A stretch of 11,114 bases of DNA. It comes from Planctomycetota bacterium (GTDB lineage: Bacteria; Planctomycetota; Phycisphaerae; UBA1845; CAIVHJ01). The stretch spans positions 1 to 11,114 of the forward strand of contig JACZTW010000111.1 of NCBI GenBank assembly GCA_022573485.1, in the 5' to 3' direction. Below, piece after piece: positions 1 through 5,865 of the stretch. Position numbers and translations under genes: made by a program. Every line of letters begins with the position of its first letter. The first letter of the stretch is position 1. A model generated the notes under the pieces. The model was not told the origin of the DNA. It saw only the letters and a program-made list of their open reading frames with translations, and searched no databases.

Positions 1-1
1 G

Positions 2-451
2 TTGCTGGTGCTCGTCGTCGTTCACATGCCGACCAAGGCAGACAAAATGAAGGTTTCGCAGGTCAACGCCGAGGCGAAGGGGCTTCGCATGATCATCGAA
101 GAGGCCGCCGGGCTGCGTAAAGACACCAACGTGCTCGTGTTGGGCGGGTTCGGTGATTCCGTCGACGGGAAAGTCGTCCGCCTGCTGGCCGGCGATGGTG
201 AGAACGCACTGACCATCCCCGGTTACACGCCGCCGCCGAACAAGAAAGATCCCAAGCCGACCATCGCGCAGGTCGAGAATTTCATCCTCACCAACGCCGC
301 CGCCAAAGCGCGGTACGTGGCCGGTTCGACCAAGGTCGACAAAGTTGATGGCCTGGGAGCGGTTGTGGCGTTATCGCTGCGAATCGGTTCGGCCAAGCCC
401 ACACCACCGCAACCCCGACAGGGCAACCCCAGGCGGAATGACGACTTTTGA
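2..451 (+). CDS. C-terminal part of an EEP-like (endonuclease/exonuclease/phosphatase) protein, 5' end outside window
   Basis: The reading frame is already open at the left edge, so only the last ~149 residues are seen. The order of elements suggests the C-terminal half of an endonuclease/exonuclease/phosphatase domain: a hydrophobic strand ending in a His (LVVVHMPTKAD, like the HLKS strand of the family), a helix rich in Ala and Glu, the strand NVLVLGGFGD where active members have a GDFN motif, then a strand at FILTNAAA and a final strand around GAVVALSLRI where active members carry SDH. The usual catalytic residues in the last two motifs are replaced (GGFG for GDFN, DGLG for SDHxP), so if the family call is right this copy is probably not a normal nuclease or phosphatase. 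The tail is Pro/Arg/Asn-rich. The match is by motif order only; the N-terminal half, which would settle it, is missing. Confidence 0.5.
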   Translation: MLVLVVVHMPTKADKMKVSQVNAEAKGLRMIIEEAAGLRKDTNVLVLGGFGDSVDGKVVRLLAGDGENALTIPGYTPPPNKKDPKPTIAQVENFILTNAAAKARYVAGSTKVDKVDGLGAVVALSLRIGSAKPTPPQPRQGNPRRNDDF

Positions 452-486
452 TCTTTCGCCGCGTATGTGTTTCGCGTCTTCTGTCT

Positions 487-575
487 GAGCCGTGGCCTTC
501 AGGCCACGGACCGTGGGCTATGGGCCGCTACCGGCGGTGACCTGCGGGCGGTCCGCACCCTGAAGGGTGCGGCTC
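487..575. repeat. Family A inverted hairpin pair, copy 1 (REPIN-like)
   Basis: Arm A1 (487-512, plus orientation) starts GAGCCG, has core CCTTCAGG and ends CGGACC. Arm A2 (550-575) is the same pattern in the opposite orientation. Each arm folds alone into an 8-bp stem with a 4-nt loop: CCGTGGCC with GGCCACGG around TTCA in A1, CCGCACCC with GGGTGCGG around TGAA in A2. The 37-nt spacer ends ACCTGCGGGC just before A2. It fills most of the gap between the EEP-like gene and the acyltransferase. Confidence 0.85.
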
Positions 576-666
576 GAAGGTGTCCGTCGCCGAATCAGTC
601 CAGTCCGATTTTGTAGGTATCCGATATCAAAGGTAGGTTTTGTTGCGCTCTGTTGGAGCAGCGGGC

Positions 667-1356
667 ATGGATTGCGTCATTATTGGAGCGGGTGGCCACG
701 GGCGGGTGGTGCTGGATATCATGCAGCACGAAGGCCGGCATGAAGTGGTCGGGTTCCTCGATTCCAATCCCGATTTGCACGGTCGGCTGATGGACGGCGT
801 GGAGGTGCTCGGTCCGATCCAGCGGCTGGCCGGCCTGAAAGAGCAGGGCGTGCTCGGCGCGATCGTGGCCGTCGGGCACAACGGCACGCGGCGCAGCTTC
901 GGCGAACAAGTTCAGCGGTTGGGCCACGAACTGGTCAGCGCCATCCATCCATCAGCGAACATCGCCAGCAATGTCTCGATCGGTCGGGGCGTGGTCGTGG
1001 CAGCGGGTGCGCTGGTCTGCGCCCATTGCCAGATCGGCGACGGCGTGATCCTGAATACCGGGTGCCTGGTGGATCACGAGACCATGATCGGCACCGCCTG
1101 CCATTTGTGCCCCGGCGTGAAGATCGCCGGCCGCGTGACGATCGAGTCGGGCGCGTTCGTGGGCATCGGCGCGACGGTTATTCAGCATGTTCGCGTGGGT
1201 CACGACTCCGTCATCGGCGCGGGGGCAGTGGTCTTGAAGGACGTGCCGCCGATGAGCACCGTGGTCGGACTGCCGGCGCGGGAAATCAAGAGCCTGTCCA
1301 ATCCCAACGAATTCGCCGAGTGGCTCATGCCGGAGACGATGAAGAGTAGCGAGTAG
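667..1356 (+). CDS. NeuD/PglD-family sugar O/N-acyltransferase (left-handed beta-helix)
   Basis: Predicted 229-residue cytoplasmic acyltransferase that transfers an acetyl (or similar) group from acyl-CoA to a sugar or amino-sugar nucleotide for surface polysaccharide or glycoprotein synthesis. Residues 1-90 form a Rossmann-like nucleotide-sugar-binding domain with GAGGHG at 7-12 and FLD at 30-32. Residues ~94-205 are hexapeptide repeats (for example ASNVSIGRGVVV, GGRVTI-type turns) building a left-handed beta-helix, ending in the family signature around GAGAVVLKDVPP and VVGLPAREI. H137-E138 in LVDHETMIG matches the catalytic His-Glu of PglD. ATG at 667 is chosen because GGAG lies 8 nt upstream and the Rossmann strand starts immediately; a TTG at 640 would add nine unhelpful residues. 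The acyl acceptor cannot be told, since no other glycan genes are visible. The stop codon lies inside a heptamer repeat. Confidence 0.9.
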   Translation: MDCVIIGAGGHGRVVLDIMQHEGRHEVVGFLDSNPDLHGRLMDGVEVLGPIQRLAGLKEQGVLGAIVAVGHNGTRRSFGEQVQRLGHELVSAIHPSANIASNVSIGRGVVVAAGALVCAHCQIGDGVILNTGCLVDHETMIGTACHLCPGVKIAGRVTIESGAFVGIGATVIQHVRVGHDSVIGAGAVVLKDVPPMSTVVGLPAREIKSLSNPNEFAEWLMPETMKSSE

Positions 1357-1379
1357 CCAGTAGCCTGTATCCAGTAGTG
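1345..1379. repeat. Five tandem 7-bp repeats (AGTAGCC-like)
   Basis: Units begin exactly every 7 bp at 1345, 1352, 1359, 1366 and 1373: AGTAGCG, AGTAGCC, AGTAGCC, TGTATCC, AGTAGTG. The TAG stop of the acyltransferase (1354-1356) is part of the second unit, and the last units fill the short gap to the convergent lemA stop. Seven is not a multiple of three, so gain or loss of a unit upstream of the stop would shift the last codons. Confidence 0.75.
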
Positions 1380-1386
1380 GGTGGTT

Positions 1387-2085
1387 TCAGCCCTCGTCGT
1401 CTGAACCGGAGAAATCGATGTCCGGTCTTTCCTTGGATTCTTCGGACACTTTGAAGTATTCGGCTTTATCGACCCCGGCCCAACCCGCGTAGACGCTTCC
1501 GGGGAATCGGCGGACGAACGTGTTCAATTTGCGCACGGAGTCGTTGTAGGTCTTGCGGGCCACAGTGAGCCGATTCTCCGTGCCCTCGATCGTGTCCTGG
1601 AGCTTCAGGAAATTCTCATTTGATTTGAGATTGGGATACTTTTCGATATTGAGGACCAAGCCGCGCAGGGCGGATTGGAAAAGGCCTGCGGCTTTGGCCT
1701 TGCCGTTCACCGTGTCTGCCTTTTGGTAGGACGTTCGAGCCTCGGCGATTCCGAGAAATACTTCCTTCTCTTGGGCAGTCACGCCCTTGATGGTTGCCAC
1801 TATATTGGGAATGAGATCGAATCGCCGCTGTAACTGGCTATCGATTTCTTGCCATTTGCTCTCCACCAGTTCGTCAAGCGTGCGGGCTTTGTTGAAGCCG
1901 CTGAGGGCGCAGCCGCCGCCGAGGACGCCGCAGCCGATGAGCAGAACCACTAATACCAGAAGCGCTTTCATGAAGTTCATTGTTGTACCTCCCGAAACTG
2001 CCGACTTCTCGCCGCACGCCGGGCAGAATTTGGCACCGCGACGCAGGGATTCACCGCACTTGGGACACGATTTACCAGCTCGCAC
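1387..2085 (-). CDS. lemA: LemA family membrane protein with N-terminal zinc ribbon
   Basis: 232 residues from a GTG at 2085. Residues 7-24 are a clear zinc ribbon (CPKC ... GAKFCPAC; Cys 7, 10, 21, 24). A hydrophobic anchor (~37-60; LLIGC could also act as a lipobox) precedes the LemA domain. That domain shows the hallmark KWQEIDSQLQRRFDLIPN, the helix with TAQEKEVFLGIAEAR, NLKSNENFLKLQDTIEGTENR, and the terminal YNDSVRKLNTFVRRFPGS. LemA proteins are membrane-anchored coiled helical bundles of uncertain function, often next to TPM or HtpX genes. The GTG start overlaps the TPM gene by 14 nt and has GGAGG 8 nt upstream. A second start, ATG at 1980, has an even better site (GGGAGG at 1988-1993, 7 nt spacing) and would give a standard-length LemA of 197 residues without the ribbon. 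I choose the long form because the ribbon is unmistakably coding; both may be made. Confidence 0.88.
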   Translation of the reverse strand: MRAGKSCPKCGESLRRGAKFCPACGEKSAVSGGTTMNFMKALLVLVVLLIGCGVLGGGCALSGFNKARTLDELVESKWQEIDSQLQRRFDLIPNIVATIKGVTAQEKEVFLGIAEARTSYQKADTVNGKAKAAGLFQSALRGLVLNIEKYPNLKSNENFLKLQDTIEGTENRLTVARKTYNDSVRKLNTFVRRFPGSVYAGWAGVDKAEYFKVSEESKERPDIDFSGSDDEG

Positions 2086-2959
2086 CGCCGCCACCTCCGC
2101 CGAATCCGCCTCCGCCACCGAAGCCACCGCCGAATCCGCCTCCGCCGAACCCGCCGCCTCCAAAACCGCTGCCCCATGACGAGTGGCGGCGACCCATGCC
2201 ACCGCCCAACATGCTGCCCAAGAGCAGCCCTTGCAACAATCCGCCGCCGCCCCAGCGGCCGTAGTGCCGCCGGCGGGAGAGTGAAGAGAAAACCACCAGC
2301 ATGATGATCATCGGCACAATGCCGCCGCCGCAAAGGAGCGCGCCGGGCGATCGACCCCGGCGCCGACCACTGTAGCGATGGGCGGGCACGCCGCTAAGCT
2401 GCACGCCGGCTTCGTCGGCAACGCGGTTGGCCACTGCGGACGTCAAAACGACAATGCCCTGCGCATAGGCCCCCTGTTTGAAGAACTTCTTGGCCACCAC
2501 GCGGCTTACCGACCCGCACCACGAATCCGGCATCACGCCTTCGAGGCCATAGCCCGTGTGTATTCGCACCTTGCGCTCGTTTATTGCCAGCGCGATCAGG
2601 GCGCCGTTGTCCTTGCCTTTTCGGCCTAGTTTCCACAACTTGGCGTGGCGCTGCACGAAGCCGAAGAAATCCTCGCCGTCGATCGTTGTCACCGTCAGTA
2701 CTTTGACCTGGGCCGTCGTCTTTTGTTCGAGTTCGGCGAGCCACAGGTTCATTTGCTGCTTGCTCGCGGGGTCGATGATGTTGGCGGCATCGACGACGTA
2801 GGAGCCTGGGTCGCGCACCGTGACTTCGGCGGACGCGAAGTGCGGGAGTGCCATGATGATGAATGGGAAGATCAGAGCTGCGCAGGCCATACCCTGTGTG
2901 GGCGTCGTGCAGGCTGAAGCCTGCGGCTCGTTGGGGTTTTGTATTCGATCACCATGCAT
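2072..2959 (-). CDS. TPM-domain (YgcG-like) exported/membrane protein with Gly-rich tail
   Basis: 295 residues as drawn. Signal sequence about 24-44 (MACAALIFPFIIMALPHFASA, cleavage after ASA), then a TPM domain ~46-185: VVDAANIID, Q-rich helix, FVQRHAKLWKLGRKGKDNGALIALAINERKVRIHTGYGLEG, and DSWCG with a following helix. A membrane segment lies at ~211-227, and the tail after ~235 is Gly/Phe-rich, ending GGASW as is usual in this family. TPM proteins sit in the envelope; phosphatase activity is reported for some plant and bacterial members, and the bacterial role is poorly known. Two starts are possible. ATG 2959 overlaps the upstream stop and has GGAG 9 nt before it. ATG 2890 begins right at the signal peptide and would exclude a palindromic repeat (2904-2930), but lacks a good ribosome site. 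I draw the longer form; 2890 is nearly as likely. Upstream and downstream genes overlap it, so cotranscription is expected. Confidence 0.88.
   Translation of the reverse strand: MHGDRIQNPNEPQASACTTPTQGMACAALIFPFIIMALPHFASAEVTVRDPGSYVVDAANIIDPASKQQMNLWLAELEQKTTAQVKVLTVTTIDGEDFFGFVQRHAKLWKLGRKGKDNGALIALAINERKVRIHTGYGLEGVMPDSWCGSVSRVVAKKFFKQGAYAQGIVVLTSAVANRVADEAGVQLSGVPAHRYSGRRRGRSPGALLCGGGIVPMIIMLVVFSSLSRRRHYGRWGGGGLLQGLLLGSMLGGGMGRRHSSWGSGFGGGGFGGGGFGGGFGGGGGFGGGGGGASW
2904..2930 (-). repeat. Family A single arm, diverged copy (A3)
   Basis: On the minus strand this reads GAGCCGCAGGC, loop TTCA, GCCTGCACGAC. It shares the GAGCCG start and TTCA loop of family A but has diverged at the far end. 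It lies within the first codons of the TPM gene if ATG 2959 is used, or just upstream if ATG 2890 is used. Confidence 0.6.
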
Positions 2960-3677
2960 CGACGATGTCTCCGACGGCGGCGACGTCTTGATACAACTGC
3001 TGGAATTCTTCCCAACCGTGCCGGCCTTGCGGATCGAGGGCGGTACGCACGCCGTCCAGCCGACGATCGATCAGAGTGCTGACTTCATCAACCACTTCGG
3101 CAGCGTGCTTGGCCTCTTTGCGCCCTTTGAGCCACAGCATGCCGCGCATGGTCCGGACCAGTTTCTCCGCGATGTCAACTTCCACGGCCTCGAGCATGTC
3201 GTCGCGCCCGGCGGCCGCCAGCAGGCCCTGCCGCAGGCTGATCAGGATGCCCTTGAGCTCGCGTTCGCACTGCAAACGCACGTGGCCATCCTCAAATTTG
3301 AGATCCTTGAAATGATCGGTGCCGAAAACATTGACGTGGCATTGGTGAATCTCGATCAATTCCAGCGGGAACGTGTCCAGCGAGGCGGCGATGTAATCCG
3401 GCGTCATGATCAGGGGCGCGGCGAACCCCGACTTGCCGAGCCGTTCGCCTTCTTCCGCCAGTCGGCGGAGCAAATCGAGATCGATGTTGTCGAGGACCAG
3501 CACGCTGCGCACGGTATGCTGTTTGGGGTCGAACGAACCGCCGGCGAGGGCCCCGAAGAGGGTTAGCGATTCAGCGTTGGAGCCGGAAAGCTGCCGTACC
3601 AAGTCCGCGAACTCGCGAACGGGCTCGCGCATGTGCTCGATGATGGCGTCTAATCTTGATGTTTCCGTAGCGATCAT
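2949..3677 (-). CDS. Conserved-looking hypothetical protein, possibly nucleotidyltransferase-fold
   Basis: 242 residues, soluble, no signal peptide or membrane span. ATG 3677 is chosen because GGAG lies 6 nt upstream; 30 in-frame codons further upstream look non-coding. Residues ~38-70 (LTLFGALAGGSFDPKQHTVR then SVLVLDNIDLDLL) recall the start of a minimal nucleotidyltransferase fold, where a helix-strand GS motif is followed by a DxD strand. The acidic pair is not clearly in place, so this is a weak structural guess. The middle (90-150: APLIMTPDYI, FPLELIEIHQ, HVRLQCERELKGILISLRQGLL) and the C-terminal half are largely helical with charged heptads. I do not recognise a named family. It ends inside the first codons of the TPM gene, which points to translational coupling and a role linked to the TPM/LemA pair. 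Confidence 0.82.
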   Translation of the reverse strand: MIATETSRLDAIIEHMREPVREFADLVRQLSGSNAESLTLFGALAGGSFDPKQHTVRSVLVLDNIDLDLLRRLAEEGERLGKSGFAAPLIMTPDYIAASLDTFPLELIEIHQCHVNVFGTDHFKDLKFEDGHVRLQCERELKGILISLRQGLLAAAGRDDMLEAVEVDIAEKLVRTMRGMLWLKGRKEAKHAAEVVDEVSTLIDRRLDGVRTALDPQGRHGWEEFQQLYQDVAAVGDIVDAW

Positions 3678-3816
3678 GGCGAACTCCGAGTTTGTCCATT
3701 GAAACCGCGCACGCACGGGTGCTTCCCACGCGCGCAATACCGTAGCACAAGCCCGAATGGGCAGCAATTATAGAAAAGAGCAGGATTTGTAAGCAGTAAG
3801 CCGTGCGGCGCAGGAA

Positions 3817-4257
3817 CTACTCGATTGTATTGACCGCGATGACGGAGTCGGTGAGGATGCCCAACTCGTTTTCGCCGTAAGGATAGTCGACGTCGAGGCG
3901 GTCGCCTCCGCCGTCCGATACGGACAGGCAGTCGACCAGCGTCCAGCGGCGGCGGTCGGCATAGCAATGCACATGGACCTGCCAGCCGCGCTCCAGCAGC
4001 CAGTCTCGAAAATAGGCTCGCAGCAATTGATGGGCCATTTCGGTATCGACGGCGACGTACTCCTCGCTCGATCCGCCCGGCGGCACCAGCGCCCAGCAAA
4101 CTTCTTCGTTGTCTTCGGAGGCCGGCAGGAAGGACAGCGTCTCGATCTGGTTCGGCTCGTCGGCTGACTTGAATTCCGGCAGGCCGGTGATGGCCAGCGC
4201 CGTTTCGCAGGCCTCAAAGAGTGCGGCGTCATCGAACCGAGTAACCGTTTGTGACAT
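3817..4257 (-). CDS. Hypothetical acidic cytoplasmic protein, first gene of the minus-strand block
   Basis: 146 residues, acidic, no signal or membrane segment. Alternating strands and helices are visible: a helix at 9-24, strands at LSFLPAS (41-47) and CWALVPP (54-60), EYVAVDTEMAHQLLRAYFRDWLLERGW (66-92) as a strand-helix, then strands at VHVHCYA, RRWTLVDCLSVS and DRLDVDYPY. The alpha/beta order loosely resembles small sensory or chaperone-like folds such as YbjN, but no diagnostic motif is seen, so it stays unnamed. No clear ribosome site exists at either in-frame ATG (4257 or 4263). A promoter at 4307-4336 places the transcript start near 4300, which rules out the ATG at 4299. It is 139 bp from the next gene, so it may share the transcript. 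Confidence 0.72.
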   Translation of the reverse strand: MSQTVTRFDDAALFEACETALAITGLPEFKSADEPNQIETLSFLPASEDNEEVCWALVPPGGSSEEYVAVDTEMAHQLLRAYFRDWLLERGWQVHVHCYADRRRWTLVDCLSVSDGGGDRLDVDYPYGENELGILTDSVIAVNTIE

Positions 4258-4306
4258 TTGCATACACCAAGTGCTCAAGCTCTGAAATGCTCGTTTCAAA
4301 CTGCGT

Positions 4307-4336
4307 ATATCATCGCTGCCGCATCGGCAATGTCAA
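4307..4336 (-). promoter_or_regulatory. Candidate sigma70-type promoter for the 4257-1387 block
   Basis: On the minus strand, a perfect -35 TTGACA (4331-4336) is followed after 18 nt by TGATAT (4307-4312), inside a TA-rich stretch that stands out in this GC-rich sequence. The -10 match is only moderate. The predicted transcript start (~4300) gives a ~40-nt leader before ATG 4257. Confidence 0.45.
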
Positions 4337-4750
4337 TCATTTCTGATCGACGCGGCGGGCGGTCGAAGGAAAAGCGTCTTCACAGCTTTCAGCATCGCCG
4401 CGCGCGGGACACAAGAACATGCAATGTTTTCTAACCAACCGGGTGACACTAGATCGCCAACATCTATCTCGATCGCGCTCAGCGAGCGGCTCTATCTCAG
4501 AAATGGGATCCTGCATCGAGTTTCGACTCACAGAATCAAGTTCATCTTAGGTTCTCGGGCAGCCCGCGCCAACCCTGAAGTACACCTCCCGATCACAAAT
4601 TACTTGGTCTTAATCTCTTCATGAATGCTTTTTGCCCTGGCGGATTCTTGCATGGGCAGTCTTGGTTTTGCTGCTGACAAATGCAGCAGCTTCTGACGGA
4701 AATTGCGACCGACTTGAAGCAGTGCGGAATTCATCTATCCCGATCCCGTG
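4337..4750. other. Intergenic stretch without a supported gene
   Basis: About 410 bp between the candidate promoter and the 3' end of the receiver gene, less GC-rich than its surroundings. I find no tRNA, family A or D repeat, or convincing terminator. Short open frames here use rare starts and lack good ribosome sites. One (TTG at 4632, plus strand) begins with a signal-peptide-like segment but runs into the convergent receiver gene; it is noted as a finding, not called. Confidence 0.5.
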
Positions 4751-5119
4751 TCACGACTTCGGGTTTGCGTTTTCGGCAGCGGCGGTCAGAATTTCGGGCA
4801 GCGCGGCGACGAATTGAGACCGTGGCATGACCGCATCCGCCCCAGCCTCTTCCGCCGCGGAGGCCAAATCCTTGTCCACATGGGCACAATAGGCAACGAT
4901 TTTTGGGGCCGCCGGTCGAGCACGAGCCAGCCGGATCAGCTCGACTGCATCGTCCCCATCCAGGTTCAAGTCGAGGATCACGGTTGCGGCATCGTCGAGG
5001 TGGGCCAGCATCGCGGCTCGATCCCGGACGACGGCCACCTCCACGCCCAGGGCGGCGGCCGTACTTCGGATTTTAGTGGCGAATATGAGATCGCTGACCA
5101 CGCAACAGACGACGGACAT
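4751..5119 (-). CDS. Stand-alone, degenerate receiver-domain protein
   Basis: 122 residues, essentially one CheY-like (beta/alpha)5 domain with no output domain. Strand 1 is VVCCVVSDLIF, strand 3 VILDLNLDG with the likely phosphoacceptor D50, strand 4 KIVAYCAHVD, strand 5 ADAVMPRSQF. Canonical receivers carry an acidic pair after strand 1, Thr/Ser at the end of strand 4 and Lys-Pro after strand 5. Here these are S9-D10, C78 and P99-R100, so the switch residues are only partly kept. It may work without phosphorylation, or as a protein-interaction module. ATG 5119 is chosen because the domain begins immediately and a GGGAG lies upstream (spacing 11, rather long). It diverges from the TPR-YggX gene across a 127-bp gap. 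No kinase gene is nearby. Confidence 0.8.
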   Translation of the reverse strand: MSVVCCVVSDLIFATKIRSTAAALGVEVAVVRDRAAMLAHLDDAATVILDLNLDGDDAVELIRLARARPAAPKIVAYCAHVDKDLASAAEEAGADAVMPRSQFVAALPEILTAAAENANPKS

Positions 5120-5190
5120 CTTACCGGCTACTCCCTGGTACTCTTGATGCACACGAAATCGGGCGCTACACAAACGCCCGGCCGCACACT

Positions 5191-5199
5191 ATCATACCA
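5191..5199 (-). promoter_or_regulatory. Candidate extended -10 promoter for the receiver gene
   Basis: Minus strand reads TGGTATGAT, an extended -10 (TGn then TATGAT) without a clear -35. The leader would carry a small hairpin (CGGGCG at 5160-5165 pairing with CGCCCG at 5175-5180) before ATG 5119. It lies in the shared gap with the divergent TPR gene. Confidence 0.3.
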
Positions 5200-5246
5200 A
5201 GCCGCGACGATCATGCACCTACTTGTGTCCGTGGAGATTCTGAATA

Positions 5247-5852
5247 ATGGAAATCGAAGAGCGAATTGCCAATTTCAAGAACATGGCCGACGCCGACCCG
5301 GAGAACGAGCTGGGTCATTTCAGCCTCGGCAAAGCCTACCTCGACGCGCAGCGCTATGAGGAGGCCTGCGCATCCTTTCGACGGGTCATCGAGCTTCAGA
5401 GCGGATTCTCCAAGGCCTATCAACACCTCGGCGAAGCGTTGAGGAGCCTCGGCAAGGACGCTGAAGCTGTGGCGGCGCTGACCGACGGTTATCGAGTGGC
5501 CGCCGAACGCGGCGATATCATGCCGCGCGATGCCATGGCCAACCTGCTTCGCGAACTGGGCCAAACGCCGCCCGAAGTCGAGACCAAAGCTCCGGCGGCG
5601 ACCGTCGCCACGGCGGGCGGTGATACGGTGTCCTGCTGCCACTGCGGTCAGAACGCGCCGAAGATGGAAGAGCGACCGTTCAAAGGCGAGTTGGGCGAGA
5701 AAGTGCTGGCCCACGTGTGTCAGGCCTGCTGGAAGGAGTGGATCGCCATGGGCACCAAGGTCATCAACGAGCTGCGTCTGGATTTCTCCAATCCGGAGGC
5801 GAGCAAGACATATGATTCGCACATGATCGAGTTTCTGCAACTACCCATGTAA
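5247..5852 (+). CDS. TPR protein fused to a Cys-rich YggX-like Fe(II)-trafficking domain
   Basis: 201 residues, cytoplasmic. Residues ~20-90 are two to three TPR-like helical hairpins (ELGHFSLGKAYLDAQRYEEA; SKAYQHLGEALRSLGKDAEA). A Pro/Ala/Thr linker (~107-127) leads to a C-terminal domain (128-198) matching YggX/Iron_traffic: PFKGELGEKV (144-153), the helix with CWKEW, GTKVINELRLDF, and a final helix SHMIEFLQL. E. coli YggX is a ~90-residue free-standing protein linked to protection of Fe-S enzymes from oxidants. This copy adds two CxxC knuckles (C130/C133 and C158/C161) that could bind zinc or iron. ATG 5247 has GGAG 10 nt upstream. The DUF971 gene begins 13 nt after its stop, so the two probably form an operon concerned with iron or Fe-S handling. 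The TPR part may dock client proteins. Confidence 0.88.
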   Translation: MEIEERIANFKNMADADPENELGHFSLGKAYLDAQRYEEACASFRRVIELQSGFSKAYQHLGEALRSLGKDAEAVAALTDGYRVAAERGDIMPRDAMANLLRELGQTPPEVETKAPAATVATAGGDTVSCCHCGQNAPKMEERPFKGELGEKVLAHVCQACWKEWIAMGTKVINELRLDFSNPEASKTYDSHMIEFLQLPM

Positions 5853-5865
5853 CGGGGCCGCCCGC

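Noticed and set aside
2820..3566. Plus-strand open frame of 248 codons antisense to the 2949-3677 gene
   Set aside because: Composition (His/Gln/Val-rich, no fold pattern) is typical of an antisense shadow; the minus-strand frame has a ribosome site and overlaps its operon neighbour.
3674..4099. Minus-strand open frame of 141 codons rich in Arg and Gly
   Set aside because: It overlaps the 3817-4257 gene in another frame on the same strand and shows only the Arg/Gly/Pro bias of an out-of-frame reading of GC-rich coding DNA.
4337..4750. tRNA or structured RNA in the largest gene-free gap outside the repeats
   Set aside because: No cloverleaf-like stems, TΨC-type motif or strong hairpin could be found by eye.
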